A stretch of 6,794 nt of DNA from Eubacteriales bacterium (lineage in GTDB: Bacteria; Bacillota; Clostridia; Peptostreptococcales; Anaerovoracaceae), in assembly GCA_028702415.1 (NCBI GenBank), contig JAQVOT010000060.1, positions 1 through 6,794 on the forward strand, in the 5' to 3' direction. Each line of letters starts with the position of its first letter. The first letter of the stretch is position 1. Made by a program: the position numbers and the translations under genes. Of this stretch, positions 1 through 6,540 are shown in pieces. Under the pieces are notes generated by a model. That model made no database searches. It had not been told where the DNA came from and saw only the letters and a list, made by a program, of their open reading frames with translations.

Positions 1-1
1 A

Positions 2-1513
2 CACAAAGTAGTGGTAGCCTATGATACCAGAAACAGCTCGGCTGCTTTTGCAGAAGAAACCGCCAGAGTTCTGGCGGCAAACGGTATAAGGGCGTACCTC
101 TTTGACAGGCCATCACCTGTACCCCTTCTTTCATTCGCGATAAGAGATCTGAATGCTGATGGAGGTGTCGTAATCACAGCCAGCCATAATACGAAAGAAT
201 ATAATGGCTTCAAGGCTTACGACGATACAGGATGCCAGATGCTTCCGGATATGACAGCGCAGATCGCAGCCAGCATGGCGGCGATTGAAGACCCCCTGGC
301 AATTGAAGTTGCCAATATGGATGATGCCATTATAGACACCGGACTGATAGTACCAACGGGACAGTATGTGGTTGACAGATTTCTGGAGGCTATAAGCTCT
401 TGCGGCATGCCGGGTGAAGATGAGGAGATTGCGAAGGCGGAAGCGTCGAAGCTGAAGGTTTATTACACACCTCTTCATGGAAGCGGGCGAGATTATGTTA
501 TGGATGCCCTAAGAGGGGCTGGTTTTAAAGACGCAATGCTGGTGACCGGACAGGATGAATATGACGGGGATTTTCCCACATTGACAAAACCCAATCCGGA
601 GGATTCGGCAGCTCTTGAAATGGCGGTGAACATGGCCTTTGAAAAGGGTGCGGATCTGGTTATTGGAACAGACCCTGACTGTGACAGAGTCGGCGCTGCA
701 GTAATCAATAGCTATGCCCCGGAAAATCAACCGAAGGCAACTTACATCACAGGGAACCAGATGGGGGTGCTGCTTATTGACTATCTTTGCAGGCTGGAAA
801 CCGGAAGGCAAAAGACAGATCAGGTTCCTCTTGAAGATAGGAATGAGGCGGCCGGTGCCAGACACCTGATTACAACAATTGTAACCAGCGCACTGGGCCC
901 AATAATCGCTAAAGACCACGGCATCGATGTGAGCTACGTTCTTACAGGATTCAAGTACATCGGTGACATGATGAACGAGATGGAGAAGGCGGGTAAACTC
1001 AAAGAATTCTTCATGGGCTACGAAGAAAGCTATGGCTATCTCATGGGGCCTCACGCCAGAGATAAGGACGGCGTAGGCACCGCCCTGACAATCTGCAGAA
1101 TGGCAGCATATCATAAGGCAAGAGGTAAGAGCCTGGTGAATGTGCTAAATGATATTTACATGAAATATGGTTTCTGGTTTGACAGCCAGGAATCCTTCGT
1201 GTTCGAAGGCTCCGAAGGTGAAGAGACCATGAAGAGCCTGATGAAGGCCTTCAGAGAAATGGAAGGAAGAATTTTTGGAGGTTTTGCAACAGAAGTAAGA
1301 TACGACGATTTAATGAATGGGGACAGTGGACTTCCCAAGGCGGATGTACTGAAATACCTCTTCATGGATGGATCATGGGTGGCCATCAGGCCATCGGGAA
1401 CGGAGCCGAAGATCAAGGTATATTACTGCATACGCGGAGACAGCGCAGTTGAAGCGGCTGAACGTCAGACAGAGGCCAGCGCCTGCATACACAGACTGAC
1501 TGACATGTTTTAG
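2..1513 (+). CDS. pgcA: Phospho-sugar mutase, alpha-phosphoglucomutase type (5' partial)
   Basis: Interconverts glucose-1-phosphate and glucose-6-phosphate (or a related hexose phosphate) in the cytoplasm, feeding nucleotide-sugar synthesis for wall polymers. The frame is open from base 2 (HKVVVAYDTRNSS), so the GTG at 11 is an internal valine codon and the true start lies left of the window. The 503 residues present, against roughly 560-580 in the family, suggest about 60-75 are missing. Numbering from the GTG, the phosphoserine loop is TASHNTKEYNG with Ser58; the metal loop is GTDPDCDR with Asp221, Asp223 and Asp225; the sugar loop is GYEESYG around Glu338-Ser340; the C-terminal phosphate loop is RPSGTEPK at 460-467. 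All four family domains are therefore represented. The usual Pro after SHN is Thr61. It is first in the operon, 61 nt before the LCP gene. Phosphomannomutase activity cannot be excluded from sequence. Confidence 0.93.
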   Translation, partial: HKVVVAYDTRNSSAAFAEETARVLAANGIRAYLFDRPSPVPLLSFAIRDLNADGGVVITASHNTKEYNGFKAYDDTGCQMLPDMTAQIAASMAAIEDPLAIEVANMDDAIIDTGLIVPTGQYVVDRFLEAISSCGMPGEDEEIAKAEASKLKVYYTPLHGSGRDYVMDALRGAGFKDAMLVTGQDEYDGDFPTLTKPNPEDSAALEMAVNMAFEKGADLVIGTDPDCDRVGAAVINSYAPENQPKATYITGNQMGVLLIDYLCRLETGRQKTDQVPLEDRNEAAGARHLITTIVTSALGPIIAKDHGIDVSYVLTGFKYIGDMMNEMEKAGKLKEFFMGYEESYGYLMGPHARDKDGVGTALTICRMAAYHKARGKSLVNVLNDIYMKYGFWFDSQESFVFEGSEGEETMKSLMKAFREMEGRIFGGFATEVRYDDLMNGDSGLPKADVLKYLFMDGSWVAIRPSGTEPKIKVYYCIRGDSAVEAAERQTEASACIHRLTDMF

Positions 1514-1574
1514 TCATCTGATGGAGAAATTTTAGTTGGGTAATATCGAGAGATCGATTTACAGAGGATAGTAA

Positions 1575-3116
1575 ATGGATGAAAGAGAGCGCCAGTATCA
1601 GGAATATCTGGCGTTAAGACAGCAAAAGCAGGAAGAGGAAATAGAGCGAGGAAAAACAACCCACCCGAATTACCGTTCCGTAACCGACACACCATATGGA
1701 GCTTCTGAATTCCGCAGGAAACAGCAGGAGAAGGCACTTCGTGACCGGGAAATGGCGGCCTATCTGGAAGCCCGGGAAGCGGACAGAAACAGGCGTGGCG
1801 TAAGGTCCGGGGTCAGAAATGATCAGAATCGGGAAAGGGTCGATTCTTTTGATACCCAGGATTACGAGGAGTACAGGACCAGCTACAAGATGCGTTCCGC
1901 CAACAAGCGAAAGGCAGAGAAGCAGGCGGAGAAGGCACAGATGAAGGCTCAGAAGCGGGCCCGGAAGAAGAAACGAAAAATGCCGAAGAAGAGCATGGCT
2001 CGAAACTCTGCATACGAAAAAACAATGGCCGCATCTGAAAGGATGATGGTTAAACTGGACAAACGGGGCAGGACAAAGGGCAAGAAGAAGCTGAGAATTG
2101 CCATTGTGATTATTGCAACGCTGGTGGTTGCTTTAACGGCAGCTGTTGCGATAATGCTGATAATGGGATTAAGTGCACTGGCCAGCATCAAAGATATTGA
2201 CATTGATGAAAACAATCTGGGAATAAGTCCTGCTGTTGGCAGCCAGCTTGAAAACTATACAAATATAGCTGTCCTCGGCATAGATGCCAGAGCTGACGAG
2301 GATGACTCCAATTCGCGAAGCGATGCGATTATAGTGGCGAGCATAAACGAGGATACAAACGAAGTTAAGCTGTTCTCGGTTTATAGAGATACCCTTTTGG
2401 ATGTTGGTGATGAGGGTCTGGATAAGATCACCCACGCGTATTTTTACGGCGGGGCCCAGCAGTCCGTGAGGGCTCTCAACAGAAATCTGGACATGAACAT
2501 AGAAGACGTTGTGGTTATAAACTGGAAGACAGTGGCTGACACGATTGATGCTGTTGGGGGAATCGAGATTGAGGTTCAGGAATCTGAAATCGAAGAAATG
2601 AACAAGTACATTCCGAACACTGCAAAGAATGTTGATGGGTCGGACACTCTCATCGAGGCTCCCGGCAAGCAGAGACTTAACGGCGTTCAGGCTGTAACTT
2701 ATTCCCGTATCCGTAAGGACGCTGCAACCGGGGATTACAGACGTAATGAAAGAATGAAGATAGTGTTCAGCGAGACATTCAAGGAAGTCAGAGGCGCCGG
2801 ATTCTTCAAGATGTTCAATGTGGCAAGAAACATCGCACCGGAGCTTCGTACGGACATGAGCGCCGGGGATATTCTGGGCCTGATGATCAGATACAAATCC
2901 TTCGAAATGACCGACGACAGCACCGGATTCCCTTACGAGGTGGGCAGCTGGACCGGTAACGGAGCAGCAGGATACGCATGGTACGGACCGCCGGTGAACC
3001 TTTCGGATAATGTAAGCAGGCTCCACCAGCAGTTCTTCGATCAGCAATACTATGTGCCGACGGATACTGTTCAGCAGATAAGCGAGGATATTTCATACAA
3101 GACAGGAATTTATTAA
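1575..3116 (+). CDS. LCP-family (LytR-CpsA-Psr) cell-wall glycopolymer ligase
   Basis: LCP enzymes transfer anionic glycopolymers (teichoic acids, capsule) from undecaprenyl-phosphate carriers to peptidoglycan on the outer face of the membrane. This 513-residue protein has a long, highly charged cytoplasmic N-terminus (about 1-172; Glu/Arg/Gln-rich and probably helical, then a Lys/Arg-rich stretch about 111-141). One membrane segment follows (about 175-201), then the extracellular LCP domain (about 225-400). Visible family residues are Asp237 and Arg239 in VLGIDARAD, Arg248 and Asp250 in SRSD, Arg271-Asp272 in SVYRDT, Lys284 and His287 in KITHAYFYGG, Arg378 and Arg380 in YSRIRKD, and Asp387 with Arg389/Arg390/Arg393 in GDYRRNER. 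These match the polyprenyl-phosphate and metal-binding set, so it should be active. AGAGGA at 1563-1568 lies 6 nt before the ATG. The 61-nt gap upstream has no clear promoter, only a 5-bp stem with a GAGA loop (1545-1558). Which polymer it attaches is unknown. Confidence 0.95.
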   Translation: MDERERQYQEYLALRQQKQEEEIERGKTTHPNYRSVTDTPYGASEFRRKQQEKALRDREMAAYLEAREADRNRRGVRSGVRNDQNRERVDSFDTQDYEEYRTSYKMRSANKRKAEKQAEKAQMKAQKRARKKKRKMPKKSMARNSAYEKTMAASERMMVKLDKRGRTKGKKKLRIAIVIIATLVVALTAAVAIMLIMGLSALASIKDIDIDENNLGISPAVGSQLENYTNIAVLGIDARADEDDSNSRSDAIIVASINEDTNEVKLFSVYRDTLLDVGDEGLDKITHAYFYGGAQQSVRALNRNLDMNIEDVVVINWKTVADTIDAVGGIEIEVQESEIEEMNKYIPNTAKNVDGSDTLIEAPGKQRLNGVQAVTYSRIRKDAATGDYRRNERMKIVFSETFKEVRGAGFFKMFNVARNIAPELRTDMSAGDILGLMIRYKSFEMTDDSTGFPYEVGSWTGNGAAGYAWYGPPVNLSDNVSRLHQQFFDQQYYVPTDTVQQISEDISYKTGIY

Positions 3117-3122
3117 GGAGGT
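3115..3122 (+). promoter_or_regulatory. Strong Shine-Dalgarno of ddl overlapping the LCP stop codon
   Basis: AAGGAGGT, a near-perfect anti-SD match, begins inside the TAA stop of the LCP gene (3114-3116) and lies 4 nt before the ddl ATG at 3127. The overlap supports translational coupling of the two genes and fixes the ddl start. Confidence 0.85.
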
Positions 3123-3126
3123 CTTC

Positions 3127-4200
3127 ATGGCTAACAGAATCAGACTGATGGTACTGTTCGGAGGGGTTTCTTCGGAGCACGAAATCTCCAGAACCTCTGC
3201 CGCATCAATACTTGAGAACATAAACGAAGAAAAATACGAGATCATCAAGGTGGGTATCACCAGGGATGGCAAGTGGCTTGAGACCACGGCTTCGCCCGGG
3301 GAAATAGAGAGCGGAGCCTGGCAAATGCACTCCTCAAACAGGGAAGTTTACCTGATGCCGGGGACCGGTTTCGCAGGTCTTGATGTGGACGTGGTGTTTC
3401 CGGTTCTTCACGGGAAGAACGGGGAGGACGGCAGCATGCAGGGATTTCTGACAATTGCAGGAGTGCCTTATGTTGGTTCTGACACCACATCCTCTGCTGC
3501 AGCCATGGATAAGGCCATCGCAAAGGCAATGGTGGACCAGGCTGAAATCTGCAGGCAGGCCACCTGCTGCATTGCCCATAGAGGATGTGATATCCATGAG
3601 GCCATCGGCGTAATTGATATTTTTTTTGAGGGAGCATATCCTCTATTTGTGAAACCTGCAAATTCGGGTTCATCAGTTGGAATAAGCAAAGTCAAGGCAA
3701 AGGCAGATCTGGCAGAAGCCCTGAGGATTGCTTTTGCAGAAGATGACAAGGTGCTCGTAGAAGAAGCAATCCTTGGCCGCGAAATCGAGGTTGCAGTACT
3801 GGGAAACACAAGAACTGAAGTGGATTCTGACAGGCCCCTAGCCAGCTGCATCGGTGAAATATTCGCCGCCAACGAATTTTATGATTACAGAGCCAAATAT
3901 GATGATATAGGATCCAGGACTGGGGTCGTCACTGATCTGCCGGCCGGGCTGGAACAGGAGATTCGTGATACTGCAGTTGGCATCTATGAAATAATGGGAT
4001 GTGATGGACTGGCGAGGGTTGACTTCTTTCTCGAACCGGGAGAAAGCGGCGGATATGAAGATGGGCAGCTCGTGTTCAATGAGCTGAATACGATTCCCGG
4101 ATTTACCAAGATCAGCATGTATCCGCAGTTGTGGCAGGAAAGCGGTATGACTTACTCTGAACTGATTGACAGACTGGTGGAACTGGCGCTTAAAAAATAA
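3127..4200 (+). CDS. ddl: D-alanine--D-alanine ligase
   Basis: ATP-dependent cytoplasmic enzyme that joins two D-alanines into the dipeptide MurF adds to the peptidoglycan stem peptide. At 357 residues it has the usual family length and ATP-grasp architecture. The N-terminal loop GGVSSEHEIS carries the D-Ala1-binding Glu17. The segment HGKNGEDGSMQG is at 95-106, followed by YVGSDTTSSAAAMDK. Lys176 lies in FVKPANSGSSVGIS, with Ser182/Ser183 on the serine loop. The omega-loop sequence FYDYRAKY ends in Tyr258. The metal site includes Asp301-region ARVDFF and Asn318-Glu319-Leu320-Asn321 before the PGFT motif. Tyr at the AKY position is the form known from D-Ala-D-Ala enzymes, whereas intrinsically vancomycin-resistant D-Ala-D-Lac ligases have Phe there, so D-Ala-D-Ala product is inferred. 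The ATG sits behind a strong SD and is 10 nt after the LCP gene; gtrA-like follows after 28 nt. Confidence 0.97.
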   Translation: MANRIRLMVLFGGVSSEHEISRTSAASILENINEEKYEIIKVGITRDGKWLETTASPGEIESGAWQMHSSNREVYLMPGTGFAGLDVDVVFPVLHGKNGEDGSMQGFLTIAGVPYVGSDTTSSAAAMDKAIAKAMVDQAEICRQATCCIAHRGCDIHEAIGVIDIFFEGAYPLFVKPANSGSSVGISKVKAKADLAEALRIAFAEDDKVLVEEAILGREIEVAVLGNTRTEVDSDRPLASCIGEIFAANEFYDYRAKYDDIGSRTGVVTDLPAGLEQEIRDTAVGIYEIMGCDGLARVDFFLEPGESGGYEDGQLVFNELNTIPGFTKISMYPQLWQESGMTYSELIDRLVELALKK

Positions 4201-4228
4201 AGACGGCGAGGGGCTTATAGAGAACTCC

Positions 4229-4651
4229 ATGAAGATAAAAGACAAAGCGAGAGAAGAGGCGGGGACAGCCTCAAGGTTTGTGATCGTTGGCATAATAAAT
4301 ACACTGCTTGGATGCGGAATGATGTTCGCTCTGTACAATCTGGCAGGGTGGGGATACTGGCCAAGCTCTCTAACGAACTATGTGTTCGTTAGTATTCTGA
4401 GTTATATTTTAAATAAGAAGTATACATTCAGGCACAGAGGAGATATCGGAGGCAGCATTCTAAGGTTCGCCATTACCATCGGAGTTTGCTACCTGCTGGC
4501 TTACGGCATTGCCAGACCCGTGATGATGAATCTGCTGGAGGGTGCTAATCAGAGGGTCCAGGAGAACATCGCTATGTTCGTGGGGATGGTGCTGTTCACG
4601 GTGTTTAACTATCTGGGTCAGAGGCTGTTTGCGTTTAGACAGAGTAAATAG
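4229..4651 (+). CDS. GtrA-family four-helix membrane protein
   Basis: GtrA-like proteins are small integral membrane proteins associated with cell-surface polysaccharide synthesis, thought to help move or present undecaprenyl-phosphate-linked sugars; the mechanism is not settled. The 140-residue protein has the family layout: a short charged N-terminus, RFVIVGIINT at 16-25, and four hydrophobic segments at about 17-37, 44-61, 78-98 and 113-130. It also has NKKYTFR after helix 2 (62-68) and NYLGQRLFAF at the C-terminus (127-136). The ATG at 4229 was chosen because family members begin just before the RFxxVGxxNT motif. A longer frame from TTG 4166 would overlap ddl by 35 nt and add a Trp-rich tail with no ribosome site. 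SD support is weak: GAGGGG at 4208-4213 is 15 nt away and AGAGAA at 4219-4224 is close. No partner glycosyltransferase is adjacent, so its substrate cannot be named. Confidence 0.92.
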   Translation: MKIKDKAREEAGTASRFVIVGIINTLLGCGMMFALYNLAGWGYWPSSLTNYVFVSILSYILNKKYTFRHRGDIGGSILRFAITIGVCYLLAYGIARPVMMNLLEGANQRVQENIAMFVGMVLFTVFNYLGQRLFAFRQSK

Positions 4652-4660
4652 AATTTGCAG

Positions 4661-4689
4661 AAGAAACTACATACGATAGTTTCTTTTTT
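4661..4689 (+). terminator. Rho-independent terminator after the envelope operon
   Basis: AAGAAACTA (4661-4669) pairs with TAGTTTCTT (4677-4685) around a 7-nt loop, and the T run continues to 4689. The stem is a perfect 9 bp but AT-rich with only two G-C pairs, so termination may be leaky. It lies 10 nt after the GtrA-family stop codon. Confidence 0.7.
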
Positions 4690-4758
4690 ATGAATCTGTA
4701 TTACATTTTTCTCAACATTTTTTAATATTATGACAAAACATTTTTTTAATGGACGGTG

Positions 4759-4764
4759 TATAAT
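4759..4764 (+). promoter_or_regulatory. Candidate -10 box for the SGNH gene
   Basis: TATAAT lies 30 nt before the ATG at 4794, downstream of the operon terminator and inside a very AT-rich stretch. No good -35 is found at 16-18 nt; ATGACA (4730-4735) is a 5/6 match to the -35 consensus but 23 nt away. The -10 alone is perfect, so a promoter is plausible but unproven. Confidence 0.5.
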
Positions 4765-4772
4765 ATTCATCC

Positions 4773-4779
4773 GAGGTGA
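4773..4779 (+). promoter_or_regulatory. Shine-Dalgarno of the SGNH gene, unusually distant from the ATG
   Basis: GAGGTGA is the only anti-SD match near the gene. It is 14 nt before ATG 4794, longer than the usual 5-9 nt. Its own GTG (4776) is in frame and would give a start six codons longer, but with no SD of its own. ATG 4794 is preferred with reservation. Confidence 0.55.
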
Positions 4780-4793
4780 AAAACAATATAAGC

Positions 4794-5828
4794 ATGAATA
4801 CTAATAAAAAAATTAATGTAAAAAAAATTGTGATATATCTTATTATTGCAGTTCTAGTGATTTCTGGGGCAATTTTTTGTTATATATTGGGAAACTGGGG
4901 TGTTTTCAGATCGGACCGTAGTTCGAAATACATCTCGCAATACTATGCGGAGAAGGAAAACACCTTAGATGGTATTGTTTTCGGATCAAGTGCCGCATAT
5001 AGATACTGGTGCCCACCTGAGGCTTTTGAGAGACATGGTATGGCAGTTTATTGTTATGGCCTTCAAAGTATGCCGATTTTTGCAATAAAGTATTATGTAT
5101 CAAGTGCTCTTGACACTCAATCTCCTAAATTTATCGCCATAGAATTGCGCACCGTAACAAAAAATCCAGGTATCTACCAGACAGGGCATGTTCTTACAGC
5201 TGTGAATAGAATGCCTAATTCCATAGAGAGAACTAGCATTCTTGCTAAATTTATGGAGTTTAGTATTGAGCATGATACCCGAATTCGTAGAAATTCTTCT
5301 GTTTATGGATTTCCGGAAGATAATGGACGGGCAGAGCATGCAGAGGCAACTATAATCGAGGCTGGACAATATAAGGGTTACATCCCGTATGGATCCAGTA
5401 CAAAAAAATCTTTCGATGTGGAAGACTATCCGACAGATGGATCTCCAATAGACGAAGATTATGAAAAAGACTTACAAGACTTGCTCGACTATTGCGATAA
5501 TCTGGACTGTGATGTAATTTTCTTTGCCACACCATTTTGTGATAGTGGGAAAAGAATCAGGCAGATGAACTATGCAATCGAAATTGTTGAAGATAGGGGA
5601 TATGCAGTGATTAATATGAATGAAAACTCAGTTATAAAAGCAGCAAATTTGGATTTTTCAAAGGATTTTTTCAATTCAACGCACACGAACGAGGTAGGAG
5701 CAATTAAGGTAACGGATTATCTTTCAAATATCTTTTTAACATTATATGATCTGCCCGATCACCGGGGAGACAAAGATTATTATTCATGGGAAAAATCATA
5801 TGAGAAATTTGCACATAAGTACAAATAG
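4794..5828 (+). CDS. Membrane-anchored SGNH-hydrolase-like protein (DltD/AlgX-type, putative acyl-transfer partner)
   Basis: Predicted single-pass protein of 344 residues with an extracytoplasmic SGNH-like domain. After a Lys/Asn-rich N-terminus a membrane segment spans about 12-32. The domain begins with LDGIVFGSSAAYRYW, where Ser65 in GSS is the expected nucleophile. A core strand follows (FIAIELR), then an inner strand (DVIFFATPF). The C-terminal block DFFNSTHTNEVGAIKVTDYL has His297 in the catalytic-His position. The usual DxxH Asp is Asn294, although Asp291 is nearby. Such proteins commonly work with MBOAT acyltransferases to add acyl or D-alanyl groups to wall polymers. No MBOAT gene is visible here, so the substrate is unknown. 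The gene is much more AT-rich than its upstream neighbours and is separated from them by a terminator, which suggests separate expression and possibly later acquisition. A GTG start at 4776 would add six residues. Family-level call only. Confidence 0.75.
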   Translation: MNTNKKINVKKIVIYLIIAVLVISGAIFCYILGNWGVFRSDRSSKYISQYYAEKENTLDGIVFGSSAAYRYWCPPEAFERHGMAVYCYGLQSMPIFAIKYYVSSALDTQSPKFIAIELRTVTKNPGIYQTGHVLTAVNRMPNSIERTSILAKFMEFSIEHDTRIRRNSSVYGFPEDNGRAEHAEATIIEAGQYKGYIPYGSSTKKSFDVEDYPTDGSPIDEDYEKDLQDLLDYCDNLDCDVIFFATPFCDSGKRIRQMNYAIEIVEDRGYAVINMNENSVIKAANLDFSKDFFNSTHTNEVGAIKVTDYLSNIFLTLYDLPDHRGDKDYYSWEKSYEKFAHKYK

Positions 5829-5885
5829 AATTGCATTAAAATCCAAATCTCTTTTTGAGGGGTGAGTTATAATAGGGTGACTTGT

Positions 5886-5942
5886 AAAAGTAACTTCACA
5901 ATGCAAAACTAAATTCAAAGTGAACTATATAATTCACAATGC
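5886..5942 (+). repeat. Left terminal inverted repeat region of the IS30 relic
   Basis: Contains AAAAGTAACTTCA (5886-5898), matching 12 of 13 positions of the right end on the opposite strand, and the palindrome GTGAA-N8-TTCAC (5920-5937). The 10-mer TTCACAATGC also occurs twice directly (5895-5904 and 5933-5942). Confidence 0.55.
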
Positions 5943-5943
5943 T

Positions 5944-5976
5944 AAGGGCTAAGAACACTGTTCAGGGCCCTTTTAT
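5944..5976 (+). terminator. Hairpin terminator just inside the left end of the IS relic
   Basis: AAGGGC (5944-5949) pairs with GCCCTT (5967-5972). The intervening sequence can form a small inner stem, GAAC (5953-5956) with GTTC (5960-5963). TTTTAT follows the outer stem. It could end transcripts leaving the SGNH gene, whose stop is 115 nt upstream. Being inside the relic, it would also block outside transcription from running antisense through the transposase. Confidence 0.6.
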
Positions 5977-6069
5977 AGTAATTTTTCTTGAAAAAGTAAA
6001 AAGAAAACATCAAAAAACACGCGATCAATAGAGCAAAGTAATGCGAACTAATTTTTGTGAATAACCTGT

Positions 6070-6470
6070 TTAACTTATTTTGCCCAATTTTTCCTGAAGA
6101 GCATACAGGGCCGAGGATATGGATGCGCGTGTCTTCTCGCTATACAGAAATCTAATCATCAGTGGAGCATTCTCAAATATGAATGTCTGAATGTATGGCC
6201 ATTAAAGACTGTTGTAGTTTTTTACATCTCTGTGGTTTGAACAGATGTATGACTCCCATTGAACTCCAGGTAATCCTCATACTTGTGACCGTCATAAAAT
6301 GCGTACTGTTTTTTCTGTTTTGCGTTTTCATTGAGACCTGACGGAGCAATGGAAAATTATATAAACCATAGGCTGCAAGGATTCCTGATTTAGAAAATTT
6401 TATCAAAAACACAAATTCTCTTAAGGCGTTTGCATGTTCGATCTTCTAAAGTTAAATGCGCTCCTTTCAT
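6070..6470 (-). pseudogene. IS30-family transposase remnant, multiply disrupted
   Basis: Read leftward from ATG at 6470-6468, with GGAAGG 4 nt upstream, the frame begins MKGAHLTLEDR, the characteristic start of IS30-type transposases. It then hits stops near 6393 and at 6357-6359. The same frame continues as KKQYAFYDGHKYEDYLEFNG and ends HTSVQTTEM, stop at 6222-6224. This resembles the IS30 stretch with a YEDFLxF core followed by the strand bearing the first catalytic Asp (V-Q/E-M-D). A shift to another frame gives FIFENAPLMIRFLYSEKTR and ALYALQEKLGK (6201-6070), resembling the next part of the core (LLTI-x-LMLAFL...T..SV...LYEKLG). Only about 60 codons separate the N-terminal motif and the YEDYLEF motif, far fewer than usual, so the DNA-binding region is partly deleted. 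The C-terminal third is absent. A functional product is not possible. The assignment rests on remembered family motifs. Confidence 0.72.
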
Positions 6471-6526
6471 AGTACCTTCCTTCCCGTCTCGGAACGCTAT
6501 AGTAAAGAATAAAACAACGCATTTAA
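6452..6526 (-). repeat. Inverted repeat flanking the transposase start codon
   Basis: TTAAATGCG (6452-6460) and CGCATTTAA (6518-6526) are a perfect 9-bp inverted pair, 57 nt apart. In a - strand RNA the arms would pair around the ribosome site and ATG of the broken transposase. The upstream arm lies within the spacer of the predicted internal promoter, so only transcripts entering from outside would contain both arms. Confidence 0.5.
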
Positions 6527-6534
6527 TCGTTCAA
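6506..6534 (-). promoter_or_regulatory. Candidate transposase promoter
   Basis: On the - strand TTGAAC (6534-6529) and TATTCT (6511-6506) are separated by exactly 17 nt. Each matches four of six consensus bases. The site is 36 nt before the broken transposase start. Confidence 0.4.
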
Positions 6535-6540
6535 TAGTTT

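Noticed and set aside
509..1114. Long - strand open frame of 201 codons inside the mutase gene
   Set aside because: It lies wholly antisense to a gene with all catalytic motifs, shows no recognisable domain and has an odd composition; it is a shadow frame.
2169..3047. Long - strand open frame of 292 codons inside the LCP gene
   Set aside because: Antisense to a well-supported LCP domain, with no ribosome site or family motif seen; a shadow frame despite its length.
4166..4228. Upstream TTG start extending the GtrA-family protein by 21 residues
   Set aside because: It would overlap ddl, lacks a ribosome site, and adds a sequence not typical of the family N-terminus.
3838..4338. - strand open frame across the ddl/GtrA junction
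   Set aside because: Overlaps two clear genes in the opposite direction and has no domain features.
5868..5873. TATAAT as a promoter after the SGNH gene
   Set aside because: No acceptable -35 at 16-18 nt and no gene follows; chance in AT-rich DNA or a relic of the nearby mobile element.
6173..6412. A 79-codon - strand frame as a real small gene
   Set aside because: The IS30-like similarity lies in the other two - strand frames; this frame only bridges them, so it belongs to the broken transposase.
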